Positions 43,860 to 52,369 of a DNA stretch of 64,000 nucleotides are shown here, in pieces. Source of the stretch: an uncultured Lachnospiraceae bacterium. GTDB lineage: Bacteria > Bacillota > Clostridia > Lachnospirales > Lachnospiraceae. Below the pieces are notes generated by a model that did not search any database, had not been told where the DNA came from, and saw nothing but the letters and a program-made list of their open reading frames with translations. Each line of letters starts with the position of its first letter. Position 1 is the stretch's first letter. Location of the stretch: assembly GCA_947384285.1 (NCBI GenBank), contig CANDGI010000009.1, forward strand, positions 41,041 through 105,040. The letters run 5' to 3'. Made by a program: the position numbers and the translations under genes.

Positions 43860-45986
43860 ATGGATGTAAGCCAATACCTTGAAATTTTTATTGATGAGAC
43901 AAATGGTCATCTGCAGAATCTGTCAGATTGTATCATGAGCCTGGAGAAAGAGCCGGAAAATATGGATACAATCAACGAGATTTTCCGTGCAGCCCATTCC
44001 TTGAAGGGGATGGCTGGAACCATGGGATTTAAGCGGATGCAGCGTTTAACCCATGATATGGAAAATGTATTCCAGGAAGTGCGCAGCGGGAATATGAATG
44101 TAACCAGCGGACTGGTGGATGTGTTGTTTCAATGCTTGGACGCTATTGATGCATATTTGGAAAACGTAAAAGAAAGTTCCGATGAGGGCACGGAGGATAA
44201 CGAGGCCATTATCCAGGAATTGAATGATATTCTGGCGGCAGGAACCGGCAATGCCCCCAAAACAGAGGAGAAGCCAGTGCCGAAGGAAGAGAAGGATCCT
44301 GTGGAAAACAGGTTCCAGAAGAAGTATCTGGACATTGATTTCTCAGAAAAAGAAAAAGAAGAGCTTCGCGTATCAGAAGAAAAGGGCATGAAGCTATATG
44401 GAATTACGGTATATATCCAGGAGGACTGCCTGCTGAAAGCCGCACGGGCCTTTTTGGTATTTAAGGCAGTGGAGGATTTTGGCAATATCCTTGTATACTC
44501 TCCCAGCTCCCAGGATATCGAAGATGAAAAATTCGGTTTCGATTTCAGCTTTTACGTTGCCAGCGAGGCAGAGCTGGACAGAATGCTGGAGGTTGCCAAG
44601 GCTGTTTCTGAAATTGAAGAAGTAATCGGAGAGAAAGTAAATTATAAGGAATTGACAGCGGCGGCGGCTAAGAAAGAAGAGGAGGAAGCAGCTGCAGCGA
44701 AGGAAGCGGAGAAAGCCCAGAAGGAAGAACATGCAGGAGCCGCCCAGGCGCCGGCAGCTGCCGCCCAGGCTAAGCCACAGGCGCCGGCAGCGAAGAAGCA
44801 GAATGGCGGAAAGCCGGTAACAAACCGGACGGTACGTGTGGATATAGAGAAACTGGATGCTTTGATGAATCAGGTCAGCGAGCTGATTATCGCAAAGAAT
44901 TCCCTGGTATCCATCGGATCTACCTCAGATGGCGGCTCAAGCTCCAACTCCCAGGCGTTCCATGAGCAGATTGAATATCTGGAGCGGATTACCACAGGGC
45001 TGCATGAGTCTGTCATGAAAGTCCGCATGGTGCCCATTGAGAGTGTCGTACAGAAATTCCCGCGCATGATCCGTGATTTATCCAAGAAGCTGGATAAAAA
45101 GATGGAATTGTATATGACAGGTGAGGATACAGAGTTAGACCGGACGGTTGTTGACCAAATCGGGGATCCCCTGCAGCATCTGCTGCGCAATTCCGCAGAC
45201 CATGGGCTTGAGAATGCGGAGCTGCGCCGGAAGAGAGGAAAACCAGAGACAGGATCCATCCACCTCAATGCATTTCAGGAAGGAAACAATGTCATTATTG
45301 AAGTAAGCGACGACGGTAATGGTATTGATACGGAAAGCGTAAAGAGCAAGGCAATTGAGCGGGGGCTGATTACACCGGAACAGGGAGCAGTCTTAAGCCA
45401 GAAAGAAATCATAGATTTTCTGTTTATGCCAAGTTTTTCCATGGCAAAGCAGATATCAGATGTTTCCGGCCGGGGCGTAGGCCTTGACGTGGTAAAATCC
45501 AATATCGAAGCATTAGGAGGCGATGTGGAAGTAAAGAGCGTGCTGGGCGAAGGATCCAAATTTATTGTGCGCCTGCCGCTTACCCTGGCAATTATACAGG
45601 CCTTGATGGTAGAAGTAAGGCATGAGAAGTATGCGATTTCCCTTGGCTCTATTGAAACCATTGAAGAGATTATGGCCGATGAAATTAAGTTCGTCCAGGC
45701 AAAAGAAGTGATACATATCAGAGGCATGGTCATCCCGTTGATCCGTCTGGACCAGCTGTTGGATTGTGAGCCAGCAGAGGAAGAGAAAGAGAGCCTTACC
45801 GTAATTATCGTCCGCAAGGGGGATAAGTTTGCCGGGTTAATTGTAGATGAGTTAAATGGCCAGCAGGAAATTGTTATCAAATCCCTGGGCAAATACATCA
45901 ATAACAGTACCAAGATTATCAGCGGCGCAACCGTCCTGGGGGATGGGGAAGTGGCATTAATCCTGGACGTTAATACATTATTTTAG
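43860..45986 (+). CDS. cheA: Chemotaxis histidine kinase CheA
   Basis: Kinase that phosphorylates CheY and CheB in response to receptors. The 708-residue protein has P1 with His46 in AAHSLKGMAG, a P2-like region (about 170-265), an Ala/Lys/Glu-rich linker (about 270-320), P3 dimerisation (VDIEKLDALMNQVSELIIAK), P4 ATPase (HLLRNSADHGLE, DDGNGID, GRGVGLDVVKSNIE) and P5 CheW-like domain (about 575-708). Start ATG 43860 is one base past cheB. Confidence 0.97.
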   Translation: MDVSQYLEIFIDETNGHLQNLSDCIMSLEKEPENMDTINEIFRAAHSLKGMAGTMGFKRMQRLTHDMENVFQEVRSGNMNVTSGLVDVLFQCLDAIDAYLENVKESSDEGTEDNEAIIQELNDILAAGTGNAPKTEEKPVPKEEKDPVENRFQKKYLDIDFSEKEKEELRVSEEKGMKLYGITVYIQEDCLLKAARAFLVFKAVEDFGNILVYSPSSQDIEDEKFGFDFSFYVASEAELDRMLEVAKAVSEIEEVIGEKVNYKELTAAAAKKEEEEAAAAKEAEKAQKEEHAGAAQAPAAAAQAKPQAPAAKKQNGGKPVTNRTVRVDIEKLDALMNQVSELIIAKNSLVSIGSTSDGGSSSNSQAFHEQIEYLERITTGLHESVMKVRMVPIESVVQKFPRMIRDLSKKLDKKMELYMTGEDTELDRTVVDQIGDPLQHLLRNSADHGLENAELRRKRGKPETGSIHLNAFQEGNNVIIEVSDDGNGIDTESVKSKAIERGLITPEQGAVLSQKEIIDFLFMPSFSMAKQISDVSGRGVGLDVVKSNIEALGGDVEVKSVLGEGSKFIVRLPLTLAIIQALMVEVRHEKYAISLGSIETIEEIMADEIKFVQAKEVIHIRGMVIPLIRLDQLLDCEPAEEEKESLTVIIVRKGDKFAGLIVDELNGQQEIVIKSLGKYINNSTKIISGATVLGDGEVALILDVNTLF

Positions 45987-45997
45987 GGGGTGTTGAT

Positions 45998-46459
45998 ATG
46001 GCGAACAATATGTCTGTGGCCGAAGGGCAGAAACAGTTTATCGTAGTGAAAATCGGCAGTGAACAGTATGGGATAGACATCAGCTATGTGGATAATATTG
46101 TCCGTATGCAGAAGATTACCAGAGTACCGAAAGCACAGTCTTATTTTAAAGGGATTATCAATCTGCGCGGAGAAATTGTACCTGTAATGAGTATCCGGAC
46201 CAAGATGGATTTGGAGCCGGACGTATTTACAGATGTTACCAGGATTATTATTTTAAAGCTGGAAGAGCATGGTGTCCTTGGACTTATAGTAGATGAGGTA
46301 AAGGAAGTTGTAACGCTTGGGCCAGATGAAATTGACAAAGTGGCTTACGATGCAAAAAATAGTAAAAGCAACTTTATCAACGGCGTTGGAAAGCATGGGG
46401 AAGAATTGATTTCCTTATTTGATACCAACAGCATCATTGATGAATCGGAGAATGCATAG
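45998..46459 (+). CDS. cheW: Chemotaxis coupling protein CheW
   Basis: Scaffold linking CheA to receptors. The 153-residue protein carries FIVVKIGSEQYGIDISYV, the receptor-binding RVPKAQSYFKGIINLRGEIV block and GLIVDEVKEVV. GGGGGTG upstream of ATG 45998. A hairpin follows before cheC. Confidence 0.97.
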   Translation: MANNMSVAEGQKQFIVVKIGSEQYGIDISYVDNIVRMQKITRVPKAQSYFKGIINLRGEIVPVMSIRTKMDLEPDVFTDVTRIIILKLEEHGVLGLIVDEVKEVVTLGPDEIDKVAYDAKNSKSNFINGVGKHGEELISLFDTNSIIDESENA

Positions 46460-46469
46460 TTGTAGTAAG

Positions 46470-46504
46470 GGCTGTTGCAGCAAACTGGAATTTTGGCAAC
46501 AGCC
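46470..46504 (+). other. Hairpin between cheW and cheC
   Basis: GGCTGTTGC (46470-46478) and GCAACAGCC (46496-46504) are a perfect 9-bp inverted repeat with a 17-base loop. No T-run follows. It fills most of the 77-base cheW-cheC gap. Confidence 0.5.
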
Positions 46505-46536
46505 TGTTCGTGATAAAAGAAATGGAGAAAAGGATC

Positions 46537-47157
46537 ATGGCGAAATTTAGTTTGGATCAGGTAAATGAAATGTATTTTGACGTGCTCAAGGAGATTGGCA
46601 ACATAGGAGCCGGAAATGCTACAACTGCAATCTCAAATATGCTGAACCTGAAAGTAAATATGGAAGTGCCTAAGGTAGAATTCCTTACATTCCAGGAGCT
46701 TCCTACCGCAATTTCTGCAGAGGAAGAGACGGTGGTAGGCATTTACCTGGAGGTGGAGAGCGATATCGGCGGAAGCATGATGTTTCTGCTTAAAATGGAA
46801 TCTGCACATTACCTGGTAAACCATCTTATGGGCAGGCCCGACGATTATGCGGAAGAATTTGATGAGATGGATTTATCTGCAATCAAAGAAATCGGAAATA
46901 TTATTTCAGGTTCCTATTTGTCTGCGCTTTCTTCGATGACAAATATGGTAATTACGTCTTCTGTCCCATATCTTGCCATTGATATGGCGGCAGCGATTTT
47001 GAGTGTACCGGCTATACAGTTCGGCCAGTATGGGGATAATGCACTTTTGATACAAACGGAATTTGGAGATGAAGTAAAAATACAGGGATTTTTTATTTTA
47101 ATGCCAGATGTGGATTCCTATGATAAGATTTTAACCTCATTGGGGATCGCGTTATAA
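46537..47157 (+). CDS. cheC: CheY-phosphate phosphatase CheC
   Basis: Dephosphorylates CheY-P and is activated by CheD. The 206-residue protein has both ExxN active centres, in KEIGNIGAGNATTA (near residue 16) and KEIGNIISGSYLSA (near 116). ATG 46537 (MAKFSLDQVNEMYFDVL) is preceded by AAAAGG; longer starts at 46510 and 46522 have weaker SD sites. Followed by its partner cheD. Confidence 0.95.
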   Translation: MAKFSLDQVNEMYFDVLKEIGNIGAGNATTAISNMLNLKVNMEVPKVEFLTFQELPTAISAEEETVVGIYLEVESDIGGSMMFLLKMESAHYLVNHLMGRPDDYAEEFDEMDLSAIKEIGNIISGSYLSALSSMTNMVITSSVPYLAIDMAAAILSVPAIQFGQYGDNALLIQTEFGDEVKIQGFFILMPDVDSYDKILTSLGIAL

Positions 47158-47170
47158 GAGGAGCAGAGTT

Positions 47171-47653
47171 ATGGCTACAATTAAAGTTGGAATGGCAGAT
47201 TTGAATGTTTGCAAGGCGCCGGATATGATTACGACTCTAGGCCTTGGGTCCTGTATTGGGATTGCAGTCTATGATCCAGTTACGAAAGTCGGAGGACTGG
47301 CGCATATCATGCTTCCTGACAGTACACAAATGAGGAATAATTCGAATATTGCCAAATTTGCAGATACAGGAATAGAAGAACTTATAAAAAGAGTAACAGC
47401 AGCGGGCGCAAATAAGAGACGCCTGGTTGCCAAAATTGCCGGAGGAGCTAAAATGTTCCAGGTAAGCGGCCTTTCCACCGTCGGGAATGTGGGAGAGCGC
47501 AATGCGCAGGCTTCCAGGGCCAAACTGAAACAGCTTGGAATTCCTTTGCTGGCAGAGGACACCGGGCTGAATTATGGGCGGACGGTGGAATTGTATCCGG
47601 AAACTGGAGAGTTTCGTATTAAAGCAGTAGGAAAGTCAATAAAATCTATTTAA
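47171..47653 (+). CDS. cheD: Receptor glutamine deamidase CheD
   Basis: Deamidates chemoreceptor glutamines and stimulates CheC. The 160-residue protein has the catalytic Cys28 and His45 in TLGLGSCIGIAVYD and GLAHIMLPDS, and the KIAGGAKMF motif. AGAGGAGCAG precedes ATG 47171. Confidence 0.97.
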   Translation: MATIKVGMADLNVCKAPDMITTLGLGSCIGIAVYDPVTKVGGLAHIMLPDSTQMRNNSNIAKFADTGIEELIKRVTAAGANKRRLVAKIAGGAKMFQVSGLSTVGNVGERNAQASRAKLKQLGIPLLAEDTGLNYGRTVELYPETGEFRIKAVGKSIKSI

Positions 47654-47666
47654 AGGGTGATAGGAT

Positions 47667-47960
47667 ATGAAAACGAAACAGGTGCCGATTATTATTACAT
47701 TGATTGCAGGTTTTTTGACTTGCGTTATCGGATTTGCCACACAGATGGAGACAGCACAATTTGTAAAAACATGGGTCATCGTTTTAGTATCCTTTTATAT
47801 CCTGGGATGTATTGCGAAACTGTTGTTAGACAAGAATTTCAAGGAAGAAGAGATGGAAGAAGCCACGGAAGAGGCAGCGGAGGGTGAAGAAGCTGAAAAT
47901 GCAGAAGATGCAGAGAATCCGGATAATTCAGAAAACTCCGCAGAAGAGAATGAAAAATAA
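47667..47960 (+). CDS. Small membrane protein with acidic tail, unknown function
   Basis: I do not recognise a named family. The 97-residue protein has two membrane segments (VPIIITLIAGFLTCVIGFA, about 6-24; TWVIVLVSFYILGCIAKLLL, about 35-54) and a strongly acidic cytoplasmic tail of about 40 residues rich in Glu, Ala and Asn. It stands between cheD and sigD with 13- and 45-base gaps and a GGGTGATAGG SD, so it is co-expressed with motility genes. The overlapping frame at 47657 in another phase is a shadow. Confidence 0.75.
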   Translation: MKTKQVPIIITLIAGFLTCVIGFATQMETAQFVKTWVIVLVSFYILGCIAKLLLDKNFKEEEMEEATEEAAEGEEAENAEDAENPDNSENSAEENEK

Positions 47961-48005
47961 CCAGGCAGCCTATAAAGGTGGTTCCTGTAGTCTTGGGGGC
48001 TTTGG

Positions 48006-48770
48006 ATGAACGCAGCAGAAAAAGAACGATTGTGGGCAGAATTTTTAAAGAGGCCTACGCCGGAATTGAGAGAACAGATCATTGTTGCTTACGCACCTCT
48101 TGTGAAAATTGTAGCAGGGCGTTTGAGCATGTATCTTGGCTATAATGTAGAATATGATGATCTAGTAGGATATGGAATATTTGGTTTAATTGATGCCATT
48201 GATAAGTTTGATGTGAATAAGGACGTAAAGTTTGAGACATATGCCAGTCTTAGGATCCGTGGTTCCATTCTGGATCAGATACGGAAAATGGATTGGATTC
48301 CAAGAACAGTGCGCCAGAAACAGAAAAAAATTGATGAAGCAATCAAAAAGATAGAGACAAGGACTGGGAAAGCCGCACTGGATGAAGAAATTGCCCAAGA
48401 ATTGGAAGTAAGCAGTGAAGAGCTGCTGAACTGGCAGTCCCAGCTTAAGATTACAAATATGGTTTCCCTGAATGAATATGTGGAGCAGGGAATGGAGCCC
48501 ACGATGGATGCAAGGGGCAATTCCCATTTTATCCAGCCGGAGGACGCCATTGCAGAGGAAGAGTTGAAAAAAGTTCTGGGGCAGTCTTTAGAGACGCTCA
48601 CAGAAAAAGAACGAAAAGTAATTACATTATATTATTATGAAGATTTGACGTTAAAGGAAATCAGTAACGTATTGGAGGTGTCGGAATCCCGTATTTCACA
48701 GCTTCATACAAAAGCATTGATGAAGATGAAAAAAACAATGGGACCCTACATGAATATATTAACGGATTAG
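48006..48770 (+). CDS. sigD: Flagellar sigma factor SigD (FliA/sigma-28)
   Basis: Directs transcription of late flagellar and chemotaxis genes such as flagellin. The 254-residue protein has region 2 (IVAYAPLVKIVAGRL, YDDLVGYGIFGLIDAIDKFD, KFETYASLRIRGSILDQIRK), region 3 (WIPRTVRQKQKKIDEAI) and region 4 (LTEKERKVITLYYYEDLTLK, VLEVSESRISQLHTKAL). Position after cheD is conserved in B. subtilis. No anti-sigma flgM is in the window. Confidence 0.97.
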   Translation: MNAAEKERLWAEFLKRPTPELREQIIVAYAPLVKIVAGRLSMYLGYNVEYDDLVGYGIFGLIDAIDKFDVNKDVKFETYASLRIRGSILDQIRKMDWIPRTVRQKQKKIDEAIKKIETRTGKAALDEEIAQELEVSSEELLNWQSQLKITNMVSLNEYVEQGMEPTMDARGNSHFIQPEDAIAEEELKKVLGQSLETLTEKERKVITLYYYEDLTLKEISNVLEVSESRISQLHTKALMKMKKTMGPYMNILTD

Positions 48771-48782
48771 GTGGTTGATGCT

Positions 48783-50384
48783 ATGGAGAGCAAGAATGGA
48801 TATTTTAAGCTGGATATAAGAGGTGGAGATGTATTCCTTTTGATCTATCCGCCCCAGGCAGGAGGAAAGGCGGTAGAGTATAAAGAGGTCACAACATACC
48901 TGGATGGGAAAGGGTATAGTGTGCCTGATGTAAGGGAATTAGGCGATGCATTGACTGTTACAGAAGGAGTCCAGGAAATTTGTGTGGGCACATGGAATGG
49001 AATTTGTGAAAATGAGCAGATGGTAGTGACAATATCCATTGATAAAATGCTGGTATTTTGCCGTTTTTATCCTCCATCAAATAATGGAAAGCTGATGACG
49101 GAAGAGGAAATCTGCGGAGATTTGGCATTTCAAAAGGTTTCTGTCGGAATCCAGCAAGCTGAAATTCAGAAGTTTTTGAATGACCGCCATTATTGCACGA
49201 ATTATATTATGGCAAAAGGAATTCCGCCTATCAATGGAAAGGATGCCAAAATTGAATATTTTTTCAATACAAACCATAATCTGAAACCGAAGAAAAATGA
49301 GGACGGGTCTGTAAACTATCATGAGCTGAATACCATCAGCCGTGTGGAGAAGGGGCAGAAGCTGGCAAAGCTCCATACGGCAGTGCCGGGGAGGCCGGGA
49401 AAGGATGTATTCGGCGGAAGCATCCAGGCAAGGCAGGAGAAAAACTTAAAGCTGGAGTTTGGAAATAATATTACCCTTTCCGAGGATATGACAGAAATCT
49501 ATTCTGATGTCACAGGCCATGCCAGCCTGGTAAACGGCAAAGTCTTTGTGGAAGATGTATTTGAGGTGCCTGCGGATGTAGATACCTCCACAGGGAATAT
49601 TGTCTACGATGGGAATGTGAACATTAAAGGCAATGTAAAAAGCGGTTTTTCGGTGACTGCAAAAGGAGATATCGTTATCGAAGGAGTGGTGGAGGCTGCT
49701 TTTCTTTCCGCTGGCGGACAGATAATTGTAAAGCGCGGCATTCACGGCATGGGAAAGGGAAGGGTCCAGGCAAAGGATAATATTATTACACAGTTTATTG
49801 AGAATGCCACCGTAATTTCAGGCGGATATATTGAGACAGGGTCCATTCTGCATAGCCGGGTGTCAGCAGGGAATGATATCCGTGTAGGCGGAAAAAAGGG
49901 CTTTGTGAACGGCGGCGTCATCCGGGCTGGGAACCTGGTGGAAGCCCAGACCATAGGTTCTGCTATGGGCACTCTCACGAAAATTGAAGTGGGGGTAGAC
50001 CCGGAGATCAAAGAGCGTTACGGGGAACTGCAAAAGAGTATTATCCAGATCAGCAAGGAGCTAGAGCAGCTTCGGCCGATTCTTGTGAATTTTAATGAGA
50101 AGATGCAGAAAAAAGAAGCTTTGAGCGCTGACCGGATACAGCAGGTTCAGACGGTTGCTCGTTCCTTTAAGGAAAAGCAGCAGCTTTTAAATGCCCAAAG
50201 AAAGGAATTGAAAGAGATCCATGAGCAGATTCAAATGTCCCATAATGCGAAAATAAAAGTAAAGGGCAGTATTTACCCAGGTGTTTCTGTGAATATTTCT
50301 GAGGTAAGCATGAATATCAAGACAGAAAGGTCATTCTCGAAGTTTGTGAAAGAAAAGGGAGAAGTGGTCATTCGTTCTTTGTAA
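48783..50384 (+). CDS. FapA/DUF342 family flagellar-associated protein
   Basis: A 533-residue protein of the DUF342/FapA family, named after the polar flagellar assembly protein of Vibrio vulnificus. It has an N-terminal region (about 1-180), a beta-helix-like middle with repeated Gly/Val turns (VDTSTGNIVYDGNVNIKGNV, SAGGQIIVKRGIHGMGKGRV, about 265-400) and a C-terminal coiled coil (about 405-485). ATG 48783 is eight bases after AGGTGG; GTG 48771 is less likely. The last 26 codons are repeated downstream; see the repeat entry. Role in Gram-positive motility is inferred from the operon. Confidence 0.88.
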   Translation: MESKNGYFKLDIRGGDVFLLIYPPQAGGKAVEYKEVTTYLDGKGYSVPDVRELGDALTVTEGVQEICVGTWNGICENEQMVVTISIDKMLVFCRFYPPSNNGKLMTEEEICGDLAFQKVSVGIQQAEIQKFLNDRHYCTNYIMAKGIPPINGKDAKIEYFFNTNHNLKPKKNEDGSVNYHELNTISRVEKGQKLAKLHTAVPGRPGKDVFGGSIQARQEKNLKLEFGNNITLSEDMTEIYSDVTGHASLVNGKVFVEDVFEVPADVDTSTGNIVYDGNVNIKGNVKSGFSVTAKGDIVIEGVVEAAFLSAGGQIIVKRGIHGMGKGRVQAKDNIITQFIENATVISGGYIETGSILHSRVSAGNDIRVGGKKGFVNGGVIRAGNLVEAQTIGSAMGTLTKIEVGVDPEIKERYGELQKSIIQISKELEQLRPILVNFNEKMQKKEALSADRIQQVQTVARSFKEKQQLLNAQRKELKEIHEQIQMSHNAKIKVKGSIYPGVSVNISEVSMNIKTERSFSKFVKEKGEVVIRSL

Positions 50385-50541
50385 GAGCATGAATATCAAA
50401 ACAGAAAGGCTGTTCCCGAAGCTTAGAAAGAAAAGGGAGAAGCAGTTATTCGTTCTTTGTAAGAGCATGAATATCAAAACAGAAAGGCTGTTCCCAAAGC
50501 TTATGAAAGAAAAGGGAGAAGCAGTTATTCGTTCTTTGTAA
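50307..50541 (+). repeat. Three tandem copies of the fapA 3' end, with a 50-codon open frame
   Basis: Copy A (50307-50384) is the real end of the fapA-like gene; copies B (from 50386) and C (from 50464) repeat it including the stop. Periods are 79 and 78. A and C differ at 11 of 78 positions, all transitions; C keeps the reading frame with five amino-acid changes. B and C differ by one base and a one-base deletion, which puts B in frame with C. As a result, ATG 50389, four bases after the fapA stop, opens a 50-codon frame ending at 50541. The SD of the next gene (AAAGGAG) overlaps the end of copy C. Confidence 0.95.
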
Positions 50542-50555
50542 AAGGAGTGTGGAAA

Positions 50556-50870
50556 ATGTCAATCAGACCAGTGGAATTCAGCGGGGTTGTCCAGAGAAGC
50601 CAGGATATAAGCACTGTGAAGCAGAATGAAGACAATAAGTCGGCGCTGCAGCAGCAGAATGTCCAGACACAGTTTGCTAAGGACACCACGCATCATATGC
50701 AGCAGGTTACCCATGCTAATGATTCTGATAATCCCAAGAAGAAGTTTGATGCCCGTGAAAAGGGAAGCAATGAGTATGAGGACCGCCGGAACAGAAAAAA
50801 GAAGGCGGGGGAAAAAAACAGTGGAAAGGTGAGCATTAAAACCACAGGTGGTTTTGATATGAAAATATAG
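50556..50870 (+). CDS. Conserved-type small hydrophilic protein, unknown function
   Basis: A 104-residue, highly charged protein (SIRPVEFSGVVQRSQDIS at the start, then Gln- and Lys/Arg/Glu-rich). The family is not one I can name; the N-terminal RPVEF...VQRSQ(D/E)IS pattern looks like an ordered motif, the rest like a disordered tail. AAGGAG lies nine bases before ATG 50556. It sits between the fapA-like and DUF6115 genes and is followed after 12 bases by the latter. Confidence 0.75.
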   Translation: MSIRPVEFSGVVQRSQDISTVKQNEDNKSALQQQNVQTQFAKDTTHHMQQVTHANDSDNPKKKFDAREKGSNEYEDRRNRKKKAGEKNSGKVSIKTTGGFDMKI

Positions 50871-50882
50871 GTGGGTACAGGT

Positions 50883-51590
50883 ATGACAACAATAGAAATT
50901 ATTTTATTGATAATCGGTGTTGTGATGATGGTTGCAAGTTTTTTTGTTACGGAAAAGTTATCAAACCAGGATTTAGATAAGATTGCTGAATTGAGTACAG
51001 AAGAAATGCAGCGTATTCTGGAGCGAAGCCTGACAGATGCCCAGATAAAAGTAGATAATATGGTGGATCAGGTGATTGACCATTCCATCGAAAAATCCAT
51101 GGAGGTTGTGGAGCGGGCATTGGATAAGGAAACCAATGAGAAGATGCGCGCAATTACGGAATATTCGGATACAGTATTGGAATCTATCCATAAAACCCAT
51201 AATGAAGTGATGTTCCTTTACAGCATGTTGAATGATAAACATTCAGAGCTTACAAAATATGCAGGGAATCTTGCACAGCTGGCAATTCATCTGGAAGAAT
51301 TGCAGGAGAATATCCAGAAAACATTGGAACAATCGGATGATATGATAAGTGCAGCCCAGACGCCAGCGAAGCCGGCAAAAGCGCCAGAGCCGGTTCTGCC
51401 TAAGCCAGAACCGAAGCCGGAGGCTCCAGTCATCCCTCAAAAGGCGGAAGATGAGGCCATAAGCCACAATCAGATGATTCTGAACATGTACCGGAAGGGC
51501 AAAAATGCTGTAGATATTGCAAAAGAGCTAGGACTTGGAGTAGGCGAAGTAAAATTGGTAATCGGACTATTCAGAGAGGAAGATTTATAA
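50883..51590 (+). CDS. DUF6115 protein, SwrB/YlxL-like architecture
   Basis: A 235-residue protein with one N-terminal membrane helix (TIEIILLIIGVVMMVASFFV, about 3-22), a long coiled coil (about 35-155), a Pro/Lys-rich linker (about 160-190) and a C-terminal helix-turn-helix-like module (MILNMYRKGKNAVDIAKELG, LGVGEVKLVIGLF). The same layout and place, behind sigD and before rpsB, is held by SwrB (YlxL) of B. subtilis, which promotes flagellar export-gate activation. The link to SwrB is by architecture and position, not sequence identity. ATG 50883 chosen; an in-frame start at 50871 lacks spacing. Confidence 0.75.
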   Translation: MTTIEIILLIIGVVMMVASFFVTEKLSNQDLDKIAELSTEEMQRILERSLTDAQIKVDNMVDQVIDHSIEKSMEVVERALDKETNEKMRAITEYSDTVLESIHKTHNEVMFLYSMLNDKHSELTKYAGNLAQLAIHLEELQENIQKTLEQSDDMISAAQTPAKPAKAPEPVLPKPEPKPEAPVIPQKAEDEAISHNQMILNMYRKGKNAVDIAKELGLGVGEVKLVIGLFREEDL

Positions 51591-51593
51591 TTT

Positions 51594-52217
51594 ATGAAAC
51601 TGAAATATTATTTGCGTGGATTGGGAGTTGGAGTGATATGTACTGCCATTGTCATGGGAATTGCTTTGTCTGGAAATAAAAAGGAGACGTTAACGGATGC
51701 AGAGGTCATAGAGCGCGCCAGGCTCTTAGGCATGGTAATGGAAGAAGAAAAATCGGATTCCGGGGAGGACGGTTCCCAGCAGAAGGAAAGCGAAAAGGAG
51801 GAGACGCCAGAACAGAATTCCGTCAGCGTAACCCCTGAAAAAGAAAAGCCCCAGGAGAAAGACGCGCAGGAGGACAAGCCTTTAGACGAAGCAGACAAAA
51901 AGGATGAGGAAGCGGACGGCAAGGCAGATGATAAGGAATCAGGCAAGCAGGAGGCCAGCGGCCAGCCGGATTCTGGAAATGCAGTAAGCCAGCCCTCCGG
52001 CAGTAACCAGGATGTAGTGGAAGTGGAAATCAAGGAAGGAGAATATTCTGACGTTATCAGCCAAAAGCTCTTTCAGGCTGGTTTGATTCCAGATGCAGGA
52101 AAATTTAACGCTTACCTGACCCAGAAGGGTGTGGACGATTCCTTACGGATAGGCGTGCATTTGATTCCCACTGGTTCCACGGCAGATGAAATTATAGAGA
52201 TTTTGCAAGGAAAGTAG
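51594..52217 (+). CDS. Membrane-anchored MltG/YceG-like LysM-type domain protein, no catalytic domain
   Basis: A 207-residue protein with an N-terminal membrane anchor (LGVGVICTAIVMGIALSG, about 10-27), a long acidic, Lys/Glu/Asp/Gln-rich spacer (about 50-140) and a C-terminal ~65-residue domain (VEIKEGEYSDVISQKLFQAG, LRIGVHLIPTGSTADEIIEI) that resembles the LysM-like part of MltG transglycosylases. The catalytic MltG domain is absent. It follows the DUF6115 gene by three bases. Binding to peptidoglycan at the cell surface is an inference. Its last codons are repeated downstream. Confidence 0.7.
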   Translation: MKLKYYLRGLGVGVICTAIVMGIALSGNKKETLTDAEVIERARLLGMVMEEEKSDSGEDGSQQKESEKEETPEQNSVSVTPEKEKPQEKDAQEDKPLDEADKKDEEADGKADDKESGKQEASGQPDSGNAVSQPSGSNQDVVEVEIKEGEYSDVISQKLFQAGLIPDAGKFNAYLTQKGVDDSLRIGVHLIPTGSTADEIIEILQGK

Positions 52218-52292
52218 TCGATACCACCGCATCATTTAGGACGGTACGCCGTTCAATAAATTATAGAGATTTTGCGAGGAAAGCAGTCGATA
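52189..52292 (+). repeat. Tandem copy of the MltG-like gene 3' end
   Basis: The 35 bases from 52189 (starting aaattatagagattttgc), which hold the last codons and stop, recur at 52258 with a period of 69 (23 codons, in frame). Within the aligned core the differences seen (a-g, t-c, and c-t in the next bases) are transitions. The stop TAG of the gene reads CAG in the copy. Confidence 0.9.
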
Positions 52293-52340
52293 TTATCGTA
52301 TAGAATTTACAAATTTTAAGAAGAAAGAAGAAATTTGGAC

Positions 52341-52369
52341 TTGCATGCAGATTTTTCCTGTGATATAAT
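52341..52369 (+). promoter_or_regulatory. Sigma-A-type promoter of rpsB-tsf
   Basis: TTGCAT (52341-52346), a 17-base spacer and a perfect TATAAT (52364-52369). It lies between the motility operon and rpsB and gives the ribosomal genes expression independent of motility control. Confidence 0.7.

Noticed and set aside
50307-50541. CRISPR-like array
   Set aside because: The units are contiguous copies of a gene end without unique spacers, and no cas genes are present.
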